This document shows, piece after piece, positions 30,894 to 39,716 of a DNA stretch of 41,693 nucleotides. The notes under the pieces were generated by a model. That model was not told where the DNA came from, did not search any database, and was given only the letters and a program-made list of their open reading frames with translations. This DNA comes from Myxococcales bacterium (lineage in GTDB: Bacteria > Myxococcota_A > UBA796 > SXON01), in NCBI GenBank assembly GCA_009692605.1, contig SHYV01000005.1:1-41693 (forward strand), written 5' to 3'. Position 1 is the first letter of the stretch, and each line of letters starts with the position of its first letter. The translations under genes were made by a program, and so were the position numbers.

Positions 30894-33131
30894 CTATCGC
30901 TCGCGGCGTTGGAGTGAAAGGTGCGGTCGGGAAGTGGGGAGGCGCCGCTGCGCTACGGCCCCGAAGACTAGCAGCGCGGCCCAGAAGCTGCTGCTCCAGG
31001 ACGGGGCACCCCCGAAGCGGGCGCTCCCGCCTGCCCCGCCCGCGCACCCGCAGGGTTGAGGCTGACCATCGGGTGCATCGGAGTCGCCATCGGGCGGCTC
31101 CGTCTCGATTCGGGCCCGCTGGTTCATGCCCCAGACGTACGCCCCGGCCCCGAAGCCCAGCATCGGCGCCGGCCCGGCATAGTTGCCGTCGTCGGGGTCG
31201 AACAGCTCAGGAATCGTGTTGTGGTTGAGCACCGCCTGATCGGTGATCCACGCCTCGATCGCGGCGGCGTCCTCGATGTTGCGGTCGTCGCCGGAGCGGC
31301 GCAGGGCCTCGGCCAGACGCAGGTCGGTGACCGCCCACTCGTGGAGATCGTAGGTGCTGCCATCGTCGTTGCGGGCGTAGCCGTTGCCGCTCACCACCCG
31401 AAGGCCCGCCTGCCATGCCGCGTAGCTCGCTTCGAATTCGAAGCCCGAGGGGCTCAAGACATCGTGGTTGAACGCCTCGACCGCCGCAAGATCGAGGTAG
31501 TTGTCGCCCTCATCGAGCTGCTCCTTGCTCGCCGCGATCACACCGCTGGCGCTCACCAGATGCTCGCCGATAGCCTGCTTGATGCGGGCGGCGCCCTCGC
31601 GGTAGGTGCCGGCGCGGCGGTCCCCGAGCGCATCGGCGATGGAGGCCGCGGCGTTCAGCCCCGCCACCGCCTGGATCGACGAGTAGGCGAACTGCTGCTG
31701 CTTCCCGTTCCAGTGGCGCTCCCATATCGACGAGTCCGGCTGCAGGAGCCCGGTGTTCGGGTCGATCAGCCCGATGAGCACATCCGCGACCCCGTCGAGC
31801 GCGGGCGGGCCGAGCTCATCGACAAGGTCCTGCCGCCCCGTCCCCTGCAGCACTCCAAGCGCCCAGAGGTAGAGCCCGAAGTCATCGAACTCGACATTTG
31901 GCCCGTCGGCGTCGCTGTCGGACCACTCGGTGCCGTCGCCGTAGACCCGGCACACGCTGACGAGGTAGTCGGCGTCCCCCACATACGAGCGAAATTCACC
32001 GGTCTTGCCCTGTGACAAGAACCGGAGCACAGCAGCGGCCTCGTCGGTACGGCCGGCCGAAGCGAGCGCCGCGGCCGCGTAGGTCCCATCGCGCACCCAC
32101 GTGATGTTCCAGATGTGCCCAAGCTCACCCGTGGAGGCGCTCACCGGGAGGGAGGCCGGGATCTGCCCAAACGTGTCCCCGGGCTCCTGAACCTGCCCCA
32201 TCCGAAGGAAGGCCAACTGCTGGGCATATACACCGGTTTCACCAGCGCTCATCCCCTCAGGCACCGTGTTGTCCGCCTGCCATGCGGTCCAGCCAGCGAG
32301 CTCGTCGAGCACCCACTGACCGGCCCCCCGACCGGCGATCCATGCGGCCGCGTCCACCTGCGCATCCACGCTCAACACCCCGAGCCACACCTCGGCGCCC
32401 GGCGTGAGATCCGGCAGTCGCCACCCGAACGACGGCGCGAGATCGGCGCCGGACGCCGCACAACCCCCTCCGATCAGCTGTCCCGCGAGCACAGCATCGT
32501 ACACGCCCGCGCAGGACACATCGGTGGACCCATCGGCGAGGTACACCAACGACGCGTCGTCACCCGACTCAGTGATCGTCGTGGCGTCAGGAGAGCCCAA
32601 CAGCTCGCTGCCGCCGGTGGTCGTGCTCACCTTCCAGTTATGCAACGAGACGATCTGGGCGCCAGACACCGTGCTGGAGCCCACGTTGCGGACCATCAAC
32701 ACCTGCGCGACCCCCATCCCGACGAGGCCCATCGGCGCGAAGTCGTATTCGACCATCTCCAGCTCAAGGCCGGTGGGCTCCAGCCGCTCCACCCGGATCA
32801 TCCCGGTGCCGGGCTCGTAGTCGACCGAGCCCACGTCGGTGAGCCACGCGCCGCCACCGTTGGCGACCATGCCAAAGTAGCTGTCGTACAGCAGGTCAGG
32901 GGTCGCGGCGGAGGTGGCGGAGAGCTGCTGGTAGAGGTGCGGATAGCCGTCCGAAAGCCGGTCGCCGGCGAACACCATCGCACCGTAGCCGTTGGCGGTG
33001 ACGAGGTCGGGCAGGCTGTAATGGGGCGGAGTGCCGGCGAGCGCGCTCGGGCAGGCCGCGAGCAGGCCAGCGAGGATCAGCCCCCGACGGGTTTCGAGCA
33101 AAAGCAGCCGGCGGCGCTGTTGCGCGGTCAC
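30894..33131 (-). CDS. GH15-like glucoamylase with C-terminal Cys-helix-Arg anchor
   Basis: 745 residues. GTG 33131 overlaps the porin stop (GTGA) and is preferred to GTG 33158. The signal is MTAQQRRRLLLLETRRGLIL... ending PSALA. An N-terminal beta-sandwich (residues 40-270) leads to an (alpha/alpha)6 catalytic domain: NITWVRDGTYAAAAL, DFGLYLWALGV, SSIWERHWNGKQQQFAYSS (Glu of IWER as likely general acid) and LHEWAVTDLRLAEALR. These fit GH15, which releases glucose from alpha-glucan ends. The C-terminus, CGCAGGAGGSARFGGAP, a helix SSFWAALLVFGAVA and then QRR, resembles MYXO-CTERM sorting tails, so it is probably held at the cell surface. It works downstream of the amylase and porin encoded just before it. 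Confidence 0.85.
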   Translation of the reverse strand: MTAQQRRRLLLLETRRGLILAGLLAACPSALAGTPPHYSLPDLVTANGYGAMVFAGDRLSDGYPHLYQQLSATSAATPDLLYDSYFGMVANGGGAWLTDVGSVDYEPGTGMIRVERLEPTGLELEMVEYDFAPMGLVGMGVAQVLMVRNVGSSTVSGAQIVSLHNWKVSTTTGGSELLGSPDATTITESGDDASLVYLADGSTDVSCAGVYDAVLAGQLIGGGCAASGADLAPSFGWRLPDLTPGAEVWLGVLSVDAQVDAAAWIAGRGAGQWVLDELAGWTAWQADNTVPEGMSAGETGVYAQQLAFLRMGQVQEPGDTFGQIPASLPVSASTGELGHIWNITWVRDGTYAAAALASAGRTDEAAAVLRFLSQGKTGEFRSYVGDADYLVSVCRVYGDGTEWSDSDADGPNVEFDDFGLYLWALGVLQGTGRQDLVDELGPPALDGVADVLIGLIDPNTGLLQPDSSIWERHWNGKQQQFAYSSIQAVAGLNAAASIADALGDRRAGTYREGAARIKQAIGEHLVSASGVIAASKEQLDEGDNYLDLAAVEAFNHDVLSPSGFEFEASYAAWQAGLRVVSGNGYARNDDGSTYDLHEWAVTDLRLAEALRRSGDDRNIEDAAAIEAWITDQAVLNHNTIPELFDPDDGNYAGPAPMLGFGAGAYVWGMNQRARIETEPPDGDSDAPDGQPQPCGCAGGAGGSARFGGAPSWSSSFWAALLVFGAVAQRRLPTSRPHLSLQRRER

Positions 33132-34513
33132 CGGTAACCCTGAGAGTCGATCCACCACTCGGCGCCGATGCCGACGGAGTGCTGCACCGGTCCGAGCGCG
33201 CGGCGGGCGTCCTGCTCGTCGAGCCGGTCGAGCGCGTCCTGATTGACGAGGGCGAGGGTGTAGCGCAGGTGGATGTTCGGCCGCGCGAAGCTGCCTCTTC
33301 CCAGCTGCACACCGGGTAGCAACGAGAGTCGGGTGATCGCAGGCTGCTCGACCGCGTTGGTGCGCGGGTCAAGCCCGGCTGGAAACGCCGCCTCGTGGGA
33401 GACCTCAGCCGCGATGGCCAGAAAGCGGGTCGGGTAGACCCCCGGCCGGAGCGCAACGACCCACTCCACGCCGTCGTCGGGATCGGTCGTGTTCGCGTCG
33501 GCGTCGCGCCAGGACCGGACGTAGGCGCCGCCCGCCAGCGAGACCACACCAAGATCCTCGTTGAACGCCAGCGCGGCGAGATCCTCACGCGAGGCGTTGA
33601 CGCTGCCGTCGAGCGCAAATCCTACCGTCGGCACGGTCAGTTCGCCCACCGCGGCGATCCCCGTCGCGTGCCGGTAGAACACGTTGATGTAGGACTGTTT
33701 TTCCCATCCGTACAGCGAGACTTCACCCCCGGCGAGCACGCCACGCTCGGCGGGCAGATCCTCGACCACCCCCGCCTCCACCTCGCGGGAGCCGGCGGGC
33801 AGGCTGTGCAGCTCACCGTACAGGCGCGGGCGCAGGTGCAGGCCGCCCAGCGGGATGGCGTAGCTCGCCTTCAACGAGCCGACGGTGCGCTGGCGGTCGA
33901 GCGTGGTGACGCTGGACGCGCCGACGGTGCCGGGGGTGACGTCCTGAAGAGACTGGTACTGCCACTCGCTCGACGCCAGCCTATTGACCCCGACGTGCAC
34001 ACCCAGATCGAGGCCGGACCGCTGCCAGAACAGGCCGCCGCCCAACGTGTTCAAGTTGTCGAGCGGCCAGAAGTCCAGCAGGTAGACATCATCCCCACGG
34101 TACATCCGCGAGCCGGCCCAGACCCCGAGCCCGGGGACACCGATGTCCCGCGCCTGCGCGTAGAGGTTCCGAACCGCGAGGCTGGCGTCGAAGGTGCCCG
34201 AATAGTGGAACAGGTCTCCAGAGAGCGCAGGCGTGATGAGCGCAAGAAACTCGGCGCCGCTCTCCGTCGTCGTCCGCCACCCAAGGTCGAGCTCAAGGTA
34301 GGGGTCCTCCTCGATCCGCCCGGGGTGGGCGGTCACGGTGATCGGGTCGCCCCCGCCGCCGTTCAGGTCAGTGACGGCCTCCACTCGACCGTAGGAGCCG
34401 ACGATGAGCTGGCTCTCAACGGCCTCGTCCAGCGGACCGGGCGGAGTAGCGGGGTCCGCGGCGAGCGCAGCGCCAACCAGCTTGGGAGCGAGCAGGGCAA
34501 TCAGGAGCACCAT
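33128..34513 (-). CDS. LamB-like outer-membrane maltoporin
   Basis: 461 residues from ATG 34513 (GTG 34516 adds one). Signal MVLLIALLAPKLVGAALAAD. The mature protein is a beta-barrel: alternating strands throughout, an N-terminal VGSYGRVEAVTD, the maltoporin-like AGSRMYRGDDVYLLDFWPLD followed by NLNTLGGGLFW, and a C-terminal strand (SVGIGAEWWIDSQGYR) with aromatic residues. In LamB the barrel carries a greasy slide for maltodextrins; position between amylase and glucoamylase genes supports that substrate. Start and stop overlap both neighbours (TGATG/GTGA), so amounts are probably matched. No periplasmic binding protein or ABC transporter gene is in the window. Confidence 0.82.
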   Translation of the reverse strand: MVLLIALLAPKLVGAALAADPATPPGPLDEAVESQLIVGSYGRVEAVTDLNGGGGDPITVTAHPGRIEEDPYLELDLGWRTTTESGAEFLALITPALSGDLFHYSGTFDASLAVRNLYAQARDIGVPGLGVWAGSRMYRGDDVYLLDFWPLDNLNTLGGGLFWQRSGLDLGVHVGVNRLASSEWQYQSLQDVTPGTVGASSVTTLDRQRTVGSLKASYAIPLGGLHLRPRLYGELHSLPAGSREVEAGVVEDLPAERGVLAGGEVSLYGWEKQSYINVFYRHATGIAAVGELTVPTVGFALDGSVNASREDLAALAFNEDLGVVSLAGGAYVRSWRDADANTTDPDDGVEWVVALRPGVYPTRFLAIAAEVSHEAAFPAGLDPRTNAVEQPAITRLSLLPGVQLGRGSFARPNIHLRYTLALVNQDALDRLDEQDARRALGPVQHSVGIGAEWWIDSQGYR

Positions 34514-36990
34514 CACGGATCCGTCAGGACAAGGACACGGGAGGACATCGCGGGCAACGCCACGGTCAGGTTGTCGCCCTCGGCGGTGAACGTCTCGCCG
34601 CTCAGGACGTCGGAGTACCGCGCGCCGGAGAGCCCGGCGAAGGCGAGCCCGTTCGAGAGCGTCCGGTCGGTGTCACTGCGGTTGAGCAGGACGATGACCT
34701 CGTCCCCATCGACCTCGCGGGCGTATGCCCAGACGTCGCCCTCCCCCTCCCACCAGTCTACCCGGCGACCGGTCGACATCGCCGGATGTCCGCGACGGGC
34801 CTGGCCAAGCAGCTGCACGTGGGCGAGCACATCCCCCTCATCCGCGGAGAGGTCGTCCCCGAACCGCATGACCTGCCGATTGTCGGGATCGTTGTACCCG
34901 GGCATGCCGATCTCGTCGCCATAGTAGATCAGCGGGAGCCCCTCGCTGGTGAGCAGGAAGGTCCACGCGAGGCGCAGCCGGTCGTACGGCTCGGACCACC
35001 CGGGCGGCGTGTCCGGGGTGCGCAGGCTGCCGTCGCTCCCGCAGGCGCTGTCTCCGTACAGGGACGAGATCTCCCCGCTGGCCTGCGCGATGAAGCGCGC
35101 GACGTCATGGTTCCCCAGAAAGGTGCTCATGGTGTGGCCGGCAAAGGCAGTCGCGGTCGCGGCGCGCACCGACTGCAGCGAGCCCTCGCCGTTGGAGAGG
35201 CCGATCTCGTCGCGCCCAAACGCAGCCACGATCGCCCAGTACAGCGGGAAATCGAACTGAGCGTCCAGCCCGTTCTCGGGCCCGATGTAGCTGTTGATCA
35301 GGGTCTGGTCCCCTGAGTAGGTCTCGCCGACCGTGTAGAAGTCCTCGTCCCCGCCGGCGTCGGTGAACTCGATCTCGTTCTGGACCCGGCCCCCGAAATT
35401 GCGGAACACGCTGTGGGCCATGTGCTTGACGGCGTCTACCCGGTAGCCGTCGAGGTCGTACTCCCTCGCCCACACCATGGAGTCGTCCACAAGCTGGACC
35501 AGCGGCTCGGTCTTGTAGTAGTTCACGTCGGGCAGGAACGTATCGAACCAGCAGGTCTCGGGGATGTCGTTCCAGTTGTCGGCGTCGCCGCACAAGGCAA
35601 GCGGGTTGAACCACTCCGGATGCGCGGCGTAGTAAGGGTGATTCTCCTCGACGTGGTTGGCGACCCAGTCGGTGATCACCCGCATGTTGCGCGCGTGCGC
35701 CGCGGTGACCAGCTCATGGAGGGTGTCGCTGTCCCCGAAATGGCCTTCGCATGCGAACGGCTCGGCGGGCCAGTACCCGTGGTAGCCCGAGTAGGTCGCG
35801 TTGCAGCTCCCACCGAACGCGCCGGAGGGGTTGTCCTGCGGTGCAGTCAGCCAGATCACCGTGACACCAAGGTCTTCGAGGTAGTCCATCTTGTCGATGA
35901 CCCCCCGCCAATCGCCCCCGTCGTAGTCAGCCGAGGCTGCGCTGGTACCCTCACTGACGTTGATGGCCTGATCCCCGTCATGGAACCGGTCGACAAAGAC
36001 GTAGTACATCAGCCCGTTCTGCCAGGTCGCGTCGTCGGTCCAGAACGGGATGTGCACCGGCGTGGGCGTGCGACCGTCCGTGGTGGTGACGCTGAAGTCC
36101 AGCGCGTGCCGGCCGTCCGAGAGGTTCGACGCCGTGTACTGAAAGCCAGACCCGGTCCACGCATCGACTGCGCCGCCATCCAGCGTCGCCGCGGCCGTTG
36201 AGATGAGGGCGAGCTTTGCTGCGGGAACGTCCACGGTGACGCTCACCGTGTTCAGCTCCCGATCGATACGGAGCGAGGTCACGTCGAGCGTTGGCAGCGA
36301 GCAGTCTGGGACCATCAGCATGCTGTTGCAGCTGGGTCCGCCGGGCGTGCACGCGGCGTCCCAAGAGTAGCCCTCGTCGCACTGCATGAAGTCCGAATCG
36401 GGGTCACACGCCCATTGCTCGGTTCCGGCGGTGTAGTCGACCTCCACCAGCTTGTAGGGCCAGGCCCCCGGCGAGAGCGACAGGTCGACCGACCACGCCC
36501 CGCCGCCGACCGAGGTCATTGGCGTAGCGGACGCGTTCCACTCGTTGAACGCGCCCGCGATGAACACCTGCCCGGTCCCAGCGCCCCGCGCGGCGTAGGT
36601 CACCGTCTCTACGCAGCGTCCGCCGCTCACGCCGACGGTCACGTCCAGGTCCGTCTCGGCAACGTTCCCGCACCCATCGGTCGCGATCAGGTGCACGCTG
36701 CTGGCGCCGGTGAAGCCCGACTCCGACAGCAGGGTGAGGGTCCCCTCCTGATCCACGCTCGCGAGCACGCCGGGCTCCGGCTCGGCGACGAAGCTCAGCC
36801 CCGGCCGATCGTCGGCGACCTTGTCCCCGAGCGCGATCGCTTGACGCACGTCCGGAGCCATGACGACGGGTTCGAGCGCCAGCCAGGTTGGTGCATCGCG
36901 GCCGCAGCACCCCGAGACGCCCCCCAAGGCGAAGAGAGCGCACAGCGCGCGGGCAGGCTGCAGGCGGGCAGACAGCACGCGTGCTTTCAA
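34513..36990 (-). CDS. GH13 alpha-amylase lipoprotein with E-set starch-binding module
   Basis: 825 residues. TTG 36990 overlaps the tldE-like stop (TTGA); upstream in-frame sequence lies antiparallel and out of frame with tldE and is rejected. The signal MKARVLSARLQPARALCALF ends in the lipobox VSGC (Cys28). Residues 60-125 are an Ig-like domain, 138-200 an E-set/CBM48-like module (QVFIAGAFNEWNASATP, GAWPYKLVEVD). The GH13 barrel starts near 325: region I DWVANH 441-446, nucleophile Asp519 in DGYRVDAVKH, acid Glu556 in VGETY, Asp629 in GNHD. All catalytic residues are present. As a lipoprotein it should sit on the outer membrane and cut starch into dextrins for the adjacent porin. Confidence 0.92.
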   Translation of the reverse strand: MKARVLSARLQPARALCALFALGGVSGCCGRDAPTWLALEPVVMAPDVRQAIALGDKVADDRPGLSFVAEPEPGVLASVDQEGTLTLLSESGFTGASSVHLIATDGCGNVAETDLDVTVGVSGGRCVETVTYAARGAGTGQVFIAGAFNEWNASATPMTSVGGGAWSVDLSLSPGAWPYKLVEVDYTAGTEQWACDPDSDFMQCDEGYSWDAACTPGGPSCNSMLMVPDCSLPTLDVTSLRIDRELNTVSVTVDVPAAKLALISTAAATLDGGAVDAWTGSGFQYTASNLSDGRHALDFSVTTTDGRTPTPVHIPFWTDDATWQNGLMYYVFVDRFHDGDQAINVSEGTSAASADYDGGDWRGVIDKMDYLEDLGVTVIWLTAPQDNPSGAFGGSCNATYSGYHGYWPAEPFACEGHFGDSDTLHELVTAAHARNMRVITDWVANHVEENHPYYAAHPEWFNPLALCGDADNWNDIPETCWFDTFLPDVNYYKTEPLVQLVDDSMVWAREYDLDGYRVDAVKHMAHSVFRNFGGRVQNEIEFTDAGGDEDFYTVGETYSGDQTLINSYIGPENGLDAQFDFPLYWAIVAAFGRDEIGLSNGEGSLQSVRAATATAFAGHTMSTFLGNHDVARFIAQASGEISSLYGDSACGSDGSLRTPDTPPGWSEPYDRLRLAWTFLLTSEGLPLIYYGDEIGMPGYNDPDNRQVMRFGDDLSADEGDVLAHVQLLGQARRGHPAMSTGRRVDWWEGEGDVWAYAREVDGDEVIVLLNRSDTDRTLSNGLAFAGLSGARYSDVLSGETFTAEGDNLTVALPAMSSRVLVLTDP

Positions 36991-38261
36991 CCGAGCCTCA
37001 AGCGATCCCACACGCCGGTGGGCGTGTCGACCCCGTTGTGCCGCTCCTGATCGGCCGCGAACTCGGTGATGCCACCAAAAAACTCGCTGATGCCGACATC
37101 GAACACGACATCGTGGAAGCCGACGGTCTCCCCGGCGGCCACCCGCACGACCCGCGCCGGTCCAACCAACCGCCCGGCCTGTAGGTCCAAAGGCGGCGGG
37201 CCATCGAGCAACAGCAGGTCGCCTAGCTCGACGTGGATCATGTTGCGCGTCCGGGCACCGGGGCGAATCACGAGGTTCGAGGGCCGTAGCACACCATCGC
37301 GCACGTGACCGGTCGCACATGATCCGACGGCCCGGGCGGACTCCGGCGTGTGGTACCGAGCGCCGAGCACCCCTTCTCGCAGGAGCGTCAACGGGACGGG
37401 CGTGACCCCACGGTCATCGAACGCGACGGTGTAGAGCCCGGAGTGGAGACCGGCGTCGTCCGTCACGTGGAGCACCGGAGGAGCCAGTCGGATGGTCCCT
37501 CCCTTTCCGGCAGGCGCATTGGCGATAAATCCAGTGTGGCCTGCAACAAACGCTGGCGCAAGGGCGCGCATGAGCTCCGCCAGCGCCCTCGGCTCGACGA
37601 TCATCGGCAACGCCGGAGGTGCGCCGTCAAGCGCCCGGGAGAGCGGCTCGGCCCGGCGGCGCAGATCGGTGCCGAAGGGCAGGCTGGCGACGTCCGAAAA
37701 GTGGCGCGACTCAAGGATCTGCGTGACACGGGACTGCTGGCCGGTCTCGACCTCGCCCTCAATCGTGAACCGCGTATTGGTCTCTGAGGCCTCCGTCCCC
37801 CGCGTCGACGCCCAGCTGCGGCGCGTCCGCTCCTGCCGGTAGCGCAGCCGCACCAGCCGAATATTCTCCTTTGTCTTTTCGAAGGCGCGCTCGGCCAGAT
37901 CGAGCAGCTCGACCCGGTCTGCCGCTTCAATGGTGCCGTAACGACGGTCGCTGGTTCCGAGCCCGGCGGTGCGGATGTCCTGACGCTCGCTCGGCCCGGC
38001 GTAGGGGTCCGGACCAGCCACCGCGCTTCGAGCCAACGCGAGGGCGATCGCCTCCCCGCTCGTAGGCGCGACCCCCAACCCCAGCGCGCCACCCGCACGC
38101 CACGCACGCACGGTCCAGGAGACGGTCTCCCCCGAAGCAGGGGCGGTGCGGGATCCCGTCTGCTCCAGCCAGTCGGTGCGGGACGTCAGCACCTCCGCGA
38201 CAAGGACGCCACCCGCCCGCAAGCGGTCAAGTGCAGCGATCAGCAGGCGGCGATCTTCCAT
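36987..38261 (-). CDS. TldE/PmbA-like protein (TldD/PmbA metalloprotease family)
   Basis: 424 residues from ATG 38261. The family shape is seen in the N-terminal domain (TVRAWRAGGALGLGVAPTSG, IEAADRVELLDLAERAFEKT), the central beta region (RFTIEGEVETGQQSR, FSDVASLPFGTDL) and the C-terminal RPSNLVIRPGARTRNMIHVE ... DVVFDVGISEFFGGI. There is no HExxxH motif, so it matches the non-metal-binding TldE/PmbA side rather than TldD; in E. coli the two form a protease that trims modified peptides and CcdA. No tldD is in the window. It heads the starch gene train and is coupled to the amylase by TTGA, which is an odd place for it. Confidence 0.82.
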   Translation of the reverse strand: MEDRRLLIAALDRLRAGGVLVAEVLTSRTDWLEQTGSRTAPASGETVSWTVRAWRAGGALGLGVAPTSGEAIALALARSAVAGPDPYAGPSERQDIRTAGLGTSDRRYGTIEAADRVELLDLAERAFEKTKENIRLVRLRYRQERTRRSWASTRGTEASETNTRFTIEGEVETGQQSRVTQILESRHFSDVASLPFGTDLRRRAEPLSRALDGAPPALPMIVEPRALAELMRALAPAFVAGHTGFIANAPAGKGGTIRLAPPVLHVTDDAGLHSGLYTVAFDDRGVTPVPLTLLREGVLGARYHTPESARAVGSCATGHVRDGVLRPSNLVIRPGARTRNMIHVELGDLLLLDGPPPLDLQAGRLVGPARVVRVAAGETVGFHDVVFDVGISEFFGGITEFAADQERHNGVDTPTGVWDRLRLG

Positions 38262-38324
38262 CGCGGGGGCTTATCGCGCTCACCGGCGGCCATGCCCTGA
38301 ACCCCCAACGGATAGGCTCGCCCC

Positions 38325-39131
38325 TTGTCTCCTTCTGGCTGCGCCCCAACCGCCGCACGTGGTGTCGCCGCAGCGGGGTTGGCCGTCGCGGGGCTCGCCG
38401 CCTACGCGCTGACGCTGAAGGGGCTGGCATTTCTGGTCCTCTCCTTCGCGGGCGATGCGTCGAGGTCCCGAGGGCTCGGGGTCCAGCCCGTGCTGCCGCC
38501 GGAGCGGCATGCAGAATTCGTGCTGTTGTTCGTGCTGGTCTTTTCGCCGGCGCTCTACGCCGTCGTCCGATGGACGCGCGACGCCCCGGACCCCGCAGCG
38601 ACGAGCAGCCCAACCACATGGCCGGGGATGATCTGCGCCGCTGGCTTCACCTTCTTGTGCGCAGCGCCGCTCGAGATCGTGGTGGACAGCGCCTTCGTCG
38701 CGGCGACCGGGCGGCCCTGTTGGGAGTACCGGGTCTGGCCCCTGCATCGTGGGTACACCTCGGGCGTGGGCGCGGCCATGTGGCCAATGTATGGAGCGTT
38801 CGTATACGCTTTTCATGCGGCCATCCGGTCGCGTCGCGACCTCGTCTGGCTGCACGGCCTCGCTGCGCGCGCCGGGTTGGTGGCGGTCGAGGCGATGGTG
38901 CTTGAGATCGCGGCGAACGCCTTTGCGCTCGTCGGATACGGCTGCTTCTACTTCTACTACTTCCCGTCAGACCTCGAAAACCTCACCACGATGCAGATCC
39001 TCGTTCCCTACTTTGGCGCCGGAGTCATCGGGCTCACCCTGCTGGAGCAGGTTCAGCGCCTCCCCCATCCCGCGGTGGTCGGGGTGCTCAGCTGGGTGGC
39101 GGGCCTCGTCCTGGTGTTCGGAGCGGGCTAA
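38325..39131 (+). CDS. Multipass membrane protein of unknown function
   Basis: 268 residues with five to seven hydrophobic segments: GVAAAGLAVAGLAAYALTL, ERHAEFVLLFVLVFSPALYA, GMICAAGFTFLCAAPLEIVV, GVGAAMWPMYGAFVYAFHAA, GLVAVEAMVLEIAANAFALV, GCFYFYYF, and two near the C-terminus (ILVPYFGAGVIGLTLLEQVQ, VVGVLSWVAGLVLVFG). Conserved-looking polar spots inside the membrane (PLEIVVDSAF, CWEYRVWPLHRGYTSG, LEIAANAF) suggest an enzyme or carrier, but I recognise no family. TTG 38325 is used; a GTG at GVAAAG is an alternative. It is divergent from the tldE-like gene with 63 bases between them. Confidence 0.68.
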   Translation: MSPSGCAPTAARGVAAAGLAVAGLAAYALTLKGLAFLVLSFAGDASRSRGLGVQPVLPPERHAEFVLLFVLVFSPALYAVVRWTRDAPDPAATSSPTTWPGMICAAGFTFLCAAPLEIVVDSAFVAATGRPCWEYRVWPLHRGYTSGVGAAMWPMYGAFVYAFHAAIRSRRDLVWLHGLAARAGLVAVEAMVLEIAANAFALVGYGCFYFYYFPSDLENLTTMQILVPYFGAGVIGLTLLEQVQRLPHPAVVGVLSWVAGLVLVFGAG

Positions 39132-39161
39132 AGCCGTGCCCGTCTCGATCACAATCGACCT

Positions 39162-39707
39162 TCAGCGTCGGAACGGCCGGGGAAACATCCAGACCTCGCA
39201 CGCGAGCGCCAGCCGCAGGTCGAGGTCGGGGAGCGCGCTGGGGTGCCTCACTGGCAGCGGAAGTCGCGCCCAAACCACCCGCGCCGGATCGACTCTCCAG
39301 GTCCGGATCAGCTGATGATATCGGAGATGGATTGGGTAAACGTTGACCCCTCCGCCCACCCGCGGCCCGCTCCAGCTCAGCGGCCGCCAGGTGTACCCAA
39401 GCTCGGTGTACGTCCCCAGCCCAGGCGAATAATGCCAATTGTAGTTGCTAAACCAACCGTTCATTTGGAGGCCAGCGCGCCCGAATCCGGTCAGCGCAGG
39501 GCCTCCGGGGCCTGCGGATGCTTCGAGACCGAGCCGCAAGTCAGGCCCATCGTACGCGACCGGTGCCTCCCCGAACTGCACCGAGATCGCACCCCCGAAC
39601 GGATGCTGTGCGCCCAGAGTGACCGTCACCTCGCCCGAGATGAACATCTGCTCCCAGGCGTACGCCTGACCGCACACCAGCGCCGACAGCGCGATCAGCG
39701 TGAGCAC
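39162..39707 (-). CDS. Small secreted protein, putative outer-membrane beta-barrel
   Basis: 181 residues from GTG 39707. Signal MLTLIALSALVCGQAYA. The mature chain alternates polar and hydrophobic residues with many Gly and aromatic residues (MFISGEVTVTLGAQHPFGGA, DLRLGLEASAGPG, GLQMNGWFSNYNWHYSPGLG, YTELGYTWRPLSW, RVGGGVNVYPIHL), as in a small eight-stranded barrel. The C-terminus (CEVWMFPRPFRR) is less typical. It begins 9 bases after the stop of the propeller-cytochrome gene and so belongs to the same transcript. Function unknown. Confidence 0.7.
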   Translation of the reverse strand: MLTLIALSALVCGQAYAWEQMFISGEVTVTLGAQHPFGGAISVQFGEAPVAYDGPDLRLGLEASAGPGGPALTGFGRAGLQMNGWFSNYNWHYSPGLGTYTELGYTWRPLSWSGPRVGGGVNVYPIHLRYHQLIRTWRVDPARVVWARLPLPVRHPSALPDLDLRLALACEVWMFPRPFRR

Positions 39708-39716
39708 GCGCCCGAG

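Noticed and set aside
33395-34924. Rightward 509-codon frame opposite the porin and amylase genes
   Set aside because: Third-position GC shadow of two strong real genes on the other strand; Arg/Val/Asp-rich with no domain and no ribosome-binding site.
36991-37320. Upstream extension of the amylase by 110 codons
   Set aside because: It overlaps the tldE-like gene in another frame, whereas TTG 36990 gives a proper lipoprotein signal and a TTGA overlap.
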